From an uncultured Bacilli bacterium (GTDB lineage Bacteria; Bacillota_I; Bacilli_A; RF39; UBA660): DNA of 36,771 nucleotides. Positions within the stretch are counted from its first letter, which is position 1, and each line of letters starts with the position of its first letter. The translations under genes and the position numbers were made by a program. Below are positions 1 to 7,425 of the stretch, in pieces. The notes beneath the pieces are model-generated. The model ran no database searches, was not told the DNA's origin, and saw nothing but the letters and a program-made list of their open reading frames with translations. The stretch is taken from NCBI GenBank assembly GCA_944331835.1, contig CALVIU010000009.1:1-36771 (forward strand). Direction: 5' to 3'.

Positions 1-75
1 AAAGTCCAAAGGACTCTGTGAAGTAGAAATGCCTTGTAGTGATGCAAGGTCAGTCAAACTTGTTTGACTTTTTGT
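1..75 (+). ncRNA. 3' end of a structured ncRNA (copy 1) with its terminator
   Basis: Bases 1-49 match 32095-32143 at 46 of 49 positions. Both copies then run into a terminator hairpin and a T-run. Conserved stems are AGTCC/GGACT here versus AGTTC/GGACT in the other copy, and CCTTG/CAAGG in both. The terminator stem is AGTCAAAC (52-59) with GTTTGACT (62-69), against GCCAAAC/GTTTGGC in copy 2, so a base pair is kept although both bases changed. The 5' part lies outside the window. The RNA family is not identified with certainty. Confidence 0.7.
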
Positions 76-142
76 TCAATTACATTATAATAAAAAAGTT
101 ATAAAAAGTGTAAAATTAATGTGAATTTTGTTGATTTTATGG

Positions 143-148
143 TATAAT
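143..148 (+). promoter_or_regulatory. Possible -10 box upstream of the SPFH gene
   Basis: A TATAAT hexamer lies about 120 bases before the SPFH start codon. I see no good -35 hexamer at the right distance, so the call is tentative. The rest of 75-269 is AT-rich and shows no gene. A strong GGGAGG ribosome binding site precedes the ATG at 270. Confidence 0.35.
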
Positions 149-269
149 GGTAAAGAATAGGTGTGGTAAAAGTAATAATAAGAGTATTCTTGATGATTAG
201 TTTATTAAAAGAATATAACAAAATTTATACTATTCCTATATAATAAATCGTTTTTGGGAGGTAAGAATT

Positions 270-1508
270 ATGGGATTTATTAAAGCTTTTGGTGGAGCGT
301 TAGGTGGTACTTTTGCTGACCAATGGAAGGATTTTTATGGTCCAAGACAAGGAGTTCCTGGAACAGCTGCGTTATTTCAAGCTGTTCCTCAAGGGACAAA
401 TGCTGGAAGAGGCGAAAATACTGAAGGCTCTGAAAATATTATTACAAATGGTAGTAAAATAATAGTTCCAGAAGGAACAGCTCTTATTACTTTACAAGAT
501 GGAGCAATAACTGGTTTTATTGCAGAACCGGGAGGATATGAATTTAAATCTGATGATCCAAATTCAAAGTCGTTGTTTAGTGGTGGAGGTATTTTATCAT
601 CAACTATTGGAATGTCTTGGGAAAGATTTAAATTTGGTGGTCAACCAGGTGCACAACAATTGGCATTTTATGTTAATTTAAAAGAAATTCCAAATAATAG
701 ATTTGGCACTCAATCAGAAATTTATTGGGATGATGCTTACTTTGGGACTCAAGTAGGTTGTGTTACGAGAGGAACTTATACTTTAAAAATTGTTGATCCG
801 CTTTTATTTGTTAAGAATTTTGTACCTGCTAAATATTTGCAACCTGGAGCACCAGTTTTTGATTTTGCTGATATGGATAATGATGCTGCTACGCAATTAT
901 TTAATGAAGTTGTAGGAACTTTATCTGCAGCGTTTTCAAATTATACGAATGACCCTAGTAAAGGTAATAGAATATCTAAAATTCAAGGCGATCAAATTGG
1001 TTTTGCTCAGGCAATGGCAAAAGCTGTAGAAGATGCTTATCAATGGAAATCATCAAGAGGATTAGAAATAGTTAAAACTGCAATATTAGCTATTGAATAT
1101 GATGAAGATACTAAGGCTTTGATGAGTGACGTTAAAAAGGCTGATGCACTATCTGGAGCAAGAGGAAATGCTTTTATGCAACAAGCTGCTGCTAGAGGAA
1201 TACAAGCAGCTGGAGAAAACGGCGGTGGTGCTGGTATGGCATTTATGGGTATGGGTATGAATGCTGCTGGTGGTGTAATGGGAGGAATGCAACAACCAAG
1301 TACACAATCAAGTTATCAACCAGCATTTAATCAACCGGCTCAAAATTCGCAAGCTGCACCATCTTCACAAAATGTACAAAATGGTGGAAGTCAACCTGCA
1401 CAAGCTGATGTATCAACTAAATTGTTAGAAATGAAAAAACTTCTTGATGCTGGAGCTATAACCCAAGAAGATTACGATAAAGTCAAAAATCAATTGTTAG
1501 GAATTTAG
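270..1508 (+). CDS. SPFH-domain protein with C-terminal SHOCT domain (YdjI-like, 'virion core protein' family)
   Basis: The 412-residue protein begins MGFIKAFGGALGGTFADQW, which is characteristic of the YdjI/COG4260 SPFH family. The SPFH-like domain covers about residues 60-290. A Gly/Ala/Gln-rich linker of about 70 residues follows. The last ~35 residues (TKLLEMKKLLDAGAITQEDY...) form a SHOCT oligomerisation motif. No transmembrane helix is visible, so it is probably cytoplasmic or peripheral to the membrane. In Bacillus subtilis, YdjI works with PspA, YdjG and YdjH in envelope-stress scaffolds at the membrane. Here the next two genes are zinc-ribbon membrane proteins, 3 bases and then -4 bases apart, which supports a YdjGHI-like module. 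No pspA is present in the window. The start has a GGGAGG Shine-Dalgarno sequence (SD). Confidence 0.85.
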   Translation: MGFIKAFGGALGGTFADQWKDFYGPRQGVPGTAALFQAVPQGTNAGRGENTEGSENIITNGSKIIVPEGTALITLQDGAITGFIAEPGGYEFKSDDPNSKSLFSGGGILSSTIGMSWERFKFGGQPGAQQLAFYVNLKEIPNNRFGTQSEIYWDDAYFGTQVGCVTRGTYTLKIVDPLLFVKNFVPAKYLQPGAPVFDFADMDNDAATQLFNEVVGTLSAAFSNYTNDPSKGNRISKIQGDQIGFAQAMAKAVEDAYQWKSSRGLEIVKTAILAIEYDEDTKALMSDVKKADALSGARGNAFMQQAAARGIQAAGENGGGAGMAFMGMGMNAAGGVMGGMQQPSTQSSYQPAFNQPAQNSQAAPSSQNVQNGGSQPAQADVSTKLLEMKKLLDAGAITQEDYDKVKNQLLGI

Positions 1509-1511
1509 ATT

Positions 1512-3017
1512 ATGCAAAATGGTTATGATAATAATCTAGCCTCTACTACTACTAATAATACCCAAACAAACCAAACGACAGTAATTCAAACAGATGTAGG
1601 TGCTAAGGATGGTCAAAATAAATGCCCAAAATGTGGAGCAACCGACATTTCTTTGAATGTTAGTAATAGTAAATTGCGTTGTAATTTTTGCCGGTTTGAA
1701 TTTGATCCAGTAAAATTATCTAATATGCAAAGTGATATAAGTGAGTTGGAAGGACAAATAGTTGGTTCGGGAGCAACTGATATAATCGCTGATACAAAAG
1801 ATGTTATTACATTTAAATGTAGTAGTTGTGGAGCAGAAGTAGTAATTGATACTGCTTCTGCTACTCAAGCAAGGTGTCACTGGTGTCGAAATATCTTGTC
1901 GGTTAATCAACAAATACCTAATGGAAGTATTCCGGATATTGTCTTACCATTTGGTATATCAAAAGATATAGCCAAAACGCAAATAGAAAAATTTGTTAGT
2001 AAAAGAAAGTTTTTTGCTAATCCTAAATTTAAAAAAGAGTTTACAACTGAAAATATAATGGGTGTATATTTTCCTTATATGTTAGTTGATATTAATTCGC
2101 ATGTTCATTTGGCTGGTTATGGTGAACACCAAACTAGAAAATATTACAGAGGTAGTGGAGATAGAAAACGAGTTTATTATGATGCAGATTTATATGCAGT
2201 AGAAAGAAAATTTGATTTAGTTATCGAAGGATTAACTATTGAATCTTCTTTAGATAAATTGAGTAGATCTAGTGATAAAACGAATAATATTATTAATTCT
2301 ATTATGCCATTTGATTTGGAAAATTGTGTAAAATATAATGCCAATTATTTAAGGGGTTATACTTCTGAAAAAAGAGATGTTAATATAGAGCAATTAAGAC
2401 CAATTGTAGAAACGCAAGCTAAAGATATTGCTAGATTTTCAGCTAATAGTACTTTAAAAAATTATGATCGTGGAGTTGCTTGGTCAACTGAACAATTAGA
2501 TATAAAAGGTGAGCAATGGAAAGCTGCTTATTTACCGGTATGGTTATATAGTTATCAAGAAGTTAAAGGAAATAAAAAGATTTTGCATTATGTGGCAGTA
2601 AACGCAAGAACGAAAGAAACTATGGGAAGTGTTCCTATTCATATGCCAATGTTATTGGGAATTTCTGCTTTAATTGAATTTTTAAGCTTTGGAGCTGTAG
2701 TTCTTGTAGATTTTGAATATGATTGGGTATTTTTATCTTTTGGTTTTATTTATTTCTTTATTATGTATGCTAAATATCGTAATTCAAATGCTAGACATAA
2801 ATATGAAAAGGAAACAAAAACAGAAATGGATAATTTAGCAACAATTGATAATTTTGTTCAATCAAGAACAGGATTGTCTAGTGCTCGAATGGAAGGAGCA
2901 AATAATACTTTCGTATCTGGTCAAAGTATCGGAAGTAAATTTTTAGATTCTTTAACACAGAATAGTTCTTTGACTAATTTTATTAATGATGATAATCAAG
3001 ATGGAGGAAAAAAATGA
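1512..3017 (+). CDS. Double zinc-ribbon membrane protein (YdjG-like)
   Basis: The 501-residue protein has a low-complexity Asn/Thr N-terminus and then two TFIIB-type zinc ribbons. The first uses C38, C41, C57 and C60; the second uses C103, C106, C122 and C125. A long soluble region follows to about residue 375. Two hydrophobic segments lie near 380-400 and 405-425, then a charged tail. This layout fits YdjG of B. subtilis, which works with the SPFH protein YdjI and PspA at the membrane. The gene starts 3 bases after the SPFH gene and its stop overlaps the next ATG, so the three form one operon. The zinc ribbons most likely mediate protein contacts rather than DNA binding; that is inference. 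Confidence 0.75.
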   Translation: MQNGYDNNLASTTTNNTQTNQTTVIQTDVGAKDGQNKCPKCGATDISLNVSNSKLRCNFCRFEFDPVKLSNMQSDISELEGQIVGSGATDIIADTKDVITFKCSSCGAEVVIDTASATQARCHWCRNILSVNQQIPNGSIPDIVLPFGISKDIAKTQIEKFVSKRKFFANPKFKKEFTTENIMGVYFPYMLVDINSHVHLAGYGEHQTRKYYRGSGDRKRVYYDADLYAVERKFDLVIEGLTIESSLDKLSRSSDKTNNIINSIMPFDLENCVKYNANYLRGYTSEKRDVNIEQLRPIVETQAKDIARFSANSTLKNYDRGVAWSTEQLDIKGEQWKAAYLPVWLYSYQEVKGNKKILHYVAVNARTKETMGSVPIHMPMLLGISALIEFLSFGAVVLVDFEYDWVFLSFGFIYFFIMYAKYRNSNARHKYEKETKTEMDNLATIDNFVQSRTGLSSARMEGANNTFVSGQSIGSKFLDSLTQNSSLTNFINDDNQDGGKK

Positions 3018-3898
3018 ATTGTTCAAAATGTGGAACTTTAAATAGTTCAGATGCTAAATTTTGTATTAAGTGTGGAAACGCTTTACAAAGTTCAAATATT
3101 TTTTCAAATAATAATGTTATAAACAATCAAATGGCAACATCTCAAGGTGTTGAACCACCAACTAATCAACCAGTGTCTCAAAATACTGTTATACAACAAG
3201 GGGTACAAGTAAATGCACAGCCTGTGGTACCTAATACTTCTTCTTTTAATTATCCTAAATACATACTTAATGCTTTGCTACATCCAATGCAAAATTTTAA
3301 AAAGGAAGAAGAAAAATTAAATAGCGCAAAAGTATCATTTATATTATTGTTAATCATGGTAGCAGTTATGTTAGTTTCTAATGTTGTTCAGACTGTTCTT
3401 TCTACTGTTAGAGTTACTGAATATAGTTGGACTGATGGGTATGTAACTACGTGGAAATGGGAAAAATTAGGAGAAATTAACTGGCTTGAAACTATCGGTA
3501 AAAACTTTTTAATATATGCTGGTATTATTTTAATTATTGCGGTATTATTTTATATTGTTAGTCTAATATTTAAGAAAAATTTAAACTTTATAAAAATTTT
3601 ATCAATTTCTGCTAGTGCAGTAATTCCAGCAGTATTGGGTGTAATGGTTTTATCACCGATTCTTGGTGCAATATGGGAACCACTTAGTATAATATTTAGT
3701 ATACTTGGCTTAGTATATTCGGTGATTGTTTTGTATGAACTTATAAATTCTAATTTGGATTTGGATTCTGATATGAAAATTTATTTTAATTTGTTATGCT
3801 TTGGAATTTTGTTAGTTGCTGGCTATTTTGCTTATATCAATTTATTTGTTACTGTTGATGCTGGAGATTTAGAAAGTATATTTGATTTATTTGGATAA
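3014..3898 (+). CDS. Zinc-ribbon polytopic membrane protein (YdjH/Yip1-like)
   Basis: The 294-residue protein starts with a single zinc ribbon (C3, C6, C17, C20). A Gln/Asn-rich linker runs to about residue 75. Roughly five membrane helices follow, near 106-130, 163-186, 195-220, 223-245 and 255-280. A loop rich in Trp and Tyr lies between helices 1 and 2. The ATG overlaps the previous stop (ATGA) and has a GGAGG SD at 3003-3007. Function is unknown. By position it is the third member of the YdjI-YdjG-like operon. The layout of one cytoplasmic zinc ribbon plus a Yip1/DUF6574-like membrane block is common in Bacillota. Confidence 0.7.
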   Translation: MNCSKCGTLNSSDAKFCIKCGNALQSSNIFSNNNVINNQMATSQGVEPPTNQPVSQNTVIQQGVQVNAQPVVPNTSSFNYPKYILNALLHPMQNFKKEEEKLNSAKVSFILLLIMVAVMLVSNVVQTVLSTVRVTEYSWTDGYVTTWKWEKLGEINWLETIGKNFLIYAGIILIIAVLFYIVSLIFKKNLNFIKILSISASAVIPAVLGVMVLSPILGAIWEPLSIIFSILGLVYSVIVLYELINSNLDLDSDMKIYFNLLCFGILLVAGYFAYINLFVTVDAGDLESIFDLFG

Positions 3899-3908
3899 AA
3901 ATATGGAG

Positions 3909-3942
3909 GCTGCTTAATAGAATTTTTTAGCAGCTCTTTTTT
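3909..3942 (+). terminator. Rho-independent terminator after the zinc-ribbon operon
   Basis: Inverted repeat GCTGCT (3909-3914) with AGCAGC (3929-3934), followed by TCTTTTTT. It ends the SPFH/zinc-ribbon operon 15 bases before the next start, so the protease gene may depend on read-through. Confidence 0.65.
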
Positions 3943-3956
3943 AGAAAGGGGAAAAT

Positions 3957-6422
3957 ATGTATTGTCAAAATTGTGGAAGCCAAATAGATGAAAAAGTTGA
4001 TTTTTGCCCACAATGTGGGGCAAAGTCGCATCAAAATAAAAGATTATCTTTAGATAAGAAAAAGATATTATTAATTGCTTTAATTATAGTTGTAATAGTT
4101 GTAGTTATAATATTATTGGTTAGAATATTTTCTGATGATTCTACTTCAAATGAAGAATATAAGAATTATGGGACCGATAGTTATAATGAAGAGTTGTCAT
4201 ATACTTATAGTGATGATGGTACTCTTAAATTTATTGATGGTACCTTTAGTGATATTACAGTTAATTCTAGTCAAGATGCATTAGAAGCTTTAAATGAATT
4301 AAAGAATGAAGTAGGCTTTAATGATGTATTTGAAGAATTAGAATTAGATTATCAAGAAACGAGTGAAGATTTAACTTATTATCGTTTTAATCAAATGTAT
4401 GAAGATATTCCTGTTTTAAATCAAAATGTAATTGTTAGTGTAGATAATGATGGTAATGTATTAAGTTTTAGTGGCTATTTTGTAGATGATATAGGTATTG
4501 ATACTACTCCAGCTTTGAATTTGGAACAAGTGGAAGAGATAATTAATAATAATCTTGGTGAAAATCCCAATATAGTTAGTAATGATTTATATATATGGGA
4601 TGATTATGATAATCAGTATTTAGTTTATGTTGCTATAGGTTATTCTGATACAAAAGTAGTTCAATTAATTATTGATGCTAATAGTGGTGAAATATTAGCA
4701 GAAACAAGTATTTTGGAAAATGCTCAAGTTTATTCTTATACCGGTGTTGGAATGGATGATAAAACTTATACAATAAATTTGGAAGAAGAATACGATTATT
4801 TATTGTTAAAAAATAGATATAGCTTTTTTGATTCATCGCGAAATATATCTGTTACAGATTGTAGGTATTTAGATCGTACGGGATCTGTTTTAGCTAGTTT
4901 TATTACTGGAGCTTCTCCAATTACGGTAGATATAGTTGATGGAGATATTTTTATGGCGTATGAAAATGAAGAGTTTATAAGAAGCGCTGTAACAGCAATG
5001 GCAAATTATGAACATATCTATGATTATTATTTAGATGTATTGGGAAGAAATTCCTTTGATAATAAAGGAAGTAAAATAATAATAAATTTAGGCGTTAATG
5101 ATAAAATGTTTTCAGGAGAAGATTTAAATAATGCTAGTTGGCTACCTAGTCCTTTTAATCAAATGGTAATTGGTGATTATGAAGGAAAGTCATTTGCTGC
5201 ATCATTAGATGTTTTAGCTCATGAATTTACGCATGGAGTTGTATCATATACAGCTGATTTTGCAAATACTCCTAAAGAAGAAGATATAAATAAAGCCTTT
5301 GAATCAGGGGCACTTAATGAAGCTTATTCTGATATTTTAGGATCTTTAATTGAAGGTGAAAATTGGACAATTGCGGAGAATAATGAAACTTTGAGAAATG
5401 CTATTAATCCTGAAAGTTATGGAAATCCTAGTGTTAAAAATGGAGAATATTATTACCCAGATGGGTATTTAACCGATGATTTTACTTTGGAAGATTTTTT
5501 GGAAAGAAATAATTTAGAATATGTCGTTGATTATGATAATGGAGGGATACATCAAAATGCTAATGTTGTCTTCCATGCGGCATACTTAATGTATGAATCA
5601 GGAGCTTTTAGTAGTAAAGAGGAAATGGCTAAAGTTTGGTATAATTCTTTGTTTTTACTATCTTCATATTCTAACTTTGAGGATTGTGCTTTGGCCGTTA
5701 TTAAAACTGCTAAAAATATGGGGCTAAGTGATACGGCAGTTGCTAAAATTACGCAAGCTTTTATTGATACCAATATGTTAGAAGATGGTTCTTATACTGT
5801 TTCTGGTGAAGTTAGAAGTGGTGAGGAATTATTAGAAAATATAACCGTAGAAGTTTATACTTATTATGAAGATGAATTTGTAATAAGTGCTGTAACTGAT
5901 GGCGATGGTAGATATGAATTGGAATTAGAAACTGGCATATATAAAGTCAAAATCACTAATGAGGAGTTTGAAGAATTTACTGGGGCTTTAATTGTTAGGG
6001 GAGATACCGAATATAATATAGTTTTAGCAAGTAAGGGAGCTATTCCTGGAAATGTTGTAAATATGTGTAATACTGATAATTGTTATTCTTTTAAAATTTA
6101 TTATATGGAAGGTTCTGGAGATAATGATATAGATGAAAAAGTAGACACTTATATTTTAAATGCTGGTACTATTTTTGATAGTGAATCATTAGTAAATAAT
6201 TTGAATGAAACTGTTGGTAGTGAAATGTTTAGGACTGATGGGGTATCATTTTATATTAGTATGGCTGGTATTGAGATGGAAGTAGCTTGGTATTATAAAG
6301 ATACAAATACTAAATTTGATTGGAATAAGCCAATTAATAGTGATGTTGAAATAGAAATGAAAGTGCTGAATGGCCTTTTGGATAATGATTTTTTTCAAGA
6401 TATTAATGATTATTTTAATTGA
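3957..6422 (+). CDS. Membrane-anchored M4 (thermolysin-family) metallopeptidase with N-terminal zinc ribbon
   Basis: The 821-residue protein begins with a cytoplasmic-type zinc ribbon (C3, C6, C17, C20) and one transmembrane helix at about 33-56. A FTP/PepSY-like propeptide region spans about 100-260. The M4 catalytic domain follows, with HEFTH at 422-426 (zinc ligands H422 and H426, catalytic E423). The third ligand is E455 in GALNEAYSD, and the probable transition-state His is H532 in NGGIHQNAN. After the protease, about 610-690 is a carboxypeptidase-regulatory/Cna-B-like beta sandwich, and a further beta-rich domain runs to the end. With the N-terminus inside, the protease faces outward. 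Typical M4 enzymes are secreted with a cleavable signal; the zinc ribbon plus TM anchor is unusual and matches the neighbours. SD is AAAGGGG. Confidence 0.88.
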   Translation: MYCQNCGSQIDEKVDFCPQCGAKSHQNKRLSLDKKKILLIALIIVVIVVVIILLVRIFSDDSTSNEEYKNYGTDSYNEELSYTYSDDGTLKFIDGTFSDITVNSSQDALEALNELKNEVGFNDVFEELELDYQETSEDLTYYRFNQMYEDIPVLNQNVIVSVDNDGNVLSFSGYFVDDIGIDTTPALNLEQVEEIINNNLGENPNIVSNDLYIWDDYDNQYLVYVAIGYSDTKVVQLIIDANSGEILAETSILENAQVYSYTGVGMDDKTYTINLEEEYDYLLLKNRYSFFDSSRNISVTDCRYLDRTGSVLASFITGASPITVDIVDGDIFMAYENEEFIRSAVTAMANYEHIYDYYLDVLGRNSFDNKGSKIIINLGVNDKMFSGEDLNNASWLPSPFNQMVIGDYEGKSFAASLDVLAHEFTHGVVSYTADFANTPKEEDINKAFESGALNEAYSDILGSLIEGENWTIAENNETLRNAINPESYGNPSVKNGEYYYPDGYLTDDFTLEDFLERNNLEYVVDYDNGGIHQNANVVFHAAYLMYESGAFSSKEEMAKVWYNSLFLLSSYSNFEDCALAVIKTAKNMGLSDTAVAKITQAFIDTNMLEDGSYTVSGEVRSGEELLENITVEVYTYYEDEFVISAVTDGDGRYELELETGIYKVKITNEEFEEFTGALIVRGDTEYNIVLASKGAIPGNVVNMCNTDNCYSFKIYYMEGSGDNDIDEKVDTYILNAGTIFDSESLVNNLNETVGSEMFRTDGVSFYISMAGIEMEVAWYYKDTNTKFDWNKPINSDVEIEMKVLNGLLDNDFFQDINDYFN

Positions 6423-6444
6423 TAAGAAAGGTTGATAGGTTAAG

Positions 6445-7290
6445 ATGAATAATAATTTAAATAATCAAAATAACAATCAAAACTTTGGTTATTATATAAA
6501 TGATAACCAAAACAATAATGTTCCAAAGAAAAGTAATAAAAAAGTTTTAATAATAGTTTTAGCTGTATTAATTGTAATTGTAGGAATTTTGGTATTTAAT
6601 AAATTTTTGGCTAATGAAAATAACAGTAATAATATGAGTAATAACTCTGAACAATTAGATAATCAAAATGGAAATGTTAATGATAGACCAGATGATAGTA
6701 ATAATAATCAAATAGATTCAACTGTTGATAATGTGGATAAGCCTTTTTTACTATATATAACAGATATACTTTATTTTTTAGATAAGGGTACAACTGTAAC
6801 TGGTAAAATTGAAAGAGGGAGTATTAATGTAGGTGATACTGTTTCTATTGTAGGTTTTGATCGTTCAAATATTAGTACTACTATTACACATATTAAAATG
6901 AATGGGAATTCTGCAGTTTCAGCCGAAGCTGGGGATGATGTTGAACTTAGTTTAGATAATGTTGATAAAGATGATTTGGTATCAGGTCAAGCTTTAATTC
7001 AACCTGGTTCTCTTGAATCTAGGAAAAAATTTACGGTTGATTTAAAATTGTTTGCTGGTATCAATGCTGATGAACTTTTTAGTAATAATAAATTACTAGT
7101 ATATATAGGTACTACTGATACAATGGGTACTTTAGAATTTGCTGATAACGTGGAAGTAGGAGAACCTATGCCTGTTACAATTACTTTGGATTCATCAGTT
7201 GTAATTGATACAGGAATAACAATTTTTATTAGAAATAATAATCATAATACTATTGCATATGGTGCTGTAACTTCTTTATTCGATGATTAA
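6445..7290 (+). CDS. Membrane-anchored protein with EF-Tu domain II/III-like beta barrels and no GTPase domain
   Basis: The 281-residue protein has an Asn-rich N-terminus, a TM helix at 33-52 and an Asn/Asp-rich linker. From about residue 98 it matches the order of EF-Tu domain II: KPFLLYITDILYFLDKGTTV then TGKIERGSINVGDTVSIVGF, then a segment ending SGQALIQPGS. In EF-Tu these read KPFLLPIEDVFSI...GTVVTGRVERG and RGQVLAKPGS. Domain III hallmarks follow: a TTDTMGTLEF segment like EF-Tu's TTDVTG, and a final IAYGAVTSLF like GAGVV. The G domain (P-loop, NKxD) is absent. The barrels would lie outside the membrane. Function is unknown; binding of a ligand or neighbour is possible. The gene follows the M4 protease by 22 bases, so it is probably co-transcribed. 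The similarity was read by eye. Confidence 0.72.
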   Translation: MNNNLNNQNNNQNFGYYINDNQNNNVPKKSNKKVLIIVLAVLIVIVGILVFNKFLANENNSNNMSNNSEQLDNQNGNVNDRPDDSNNNQIDSTVDNVDKPFLLYITDILYFLDKGTTVTGKIERGSINVGDTVSIVGFDRSNISTTITHIKMNGNSAVSAEAGDDVELSLDNVDKDDLVSGQALIQPGSLESRKKFTVDLKLFAGINADELFSNNKLLVYIGTTDTMGTLEFADNVEVGEPMPVTITLDSSVVIDTGITIFIRNNNHNTIAYGAVTSLFDD

Positions 7291-7298
7291 AATTTAAG

Positions 7299-7325
7299 TT
7301 GCTAATTAATTTTAGCAATTTTTTT
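7299..7325 (+). terminator. Rho-independent terminator after the EF-Tu-like gene
   Basis: Stem TTGCTAA (7299-7305) with TTAGCAA (7312-7318), loop of six, then a run of seven T. It closes the protease/EF-Tu-like unit. Confidence 0.75.
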
Positions 7326-7425
7326 GACTTAAAAAAGGAAATAGAGAATTTTTGGGGTATATAATTATGAAAGGAGGATTTTTATGTTTTGAATAAATTA
7401 CAAGTATATTAATTGAAGGGAGGAT

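Noticed and set aside
6445-7290. A genuine or pseudogene tuf
   Set aside because: There is no GTPase domain or trace of one; instead an intact TM helix and linker precede the barrels, and the frame is open with a start codon.
7367-7396. Short ORF (nine codons) with SD-like GGAGG inside, ahead of the adhesin
   Set aside because: It has no clear SD of its own and an even shorter ATG-TTT-TGA follows; too short to support as a gene, though it may be remains of an earlier start region.
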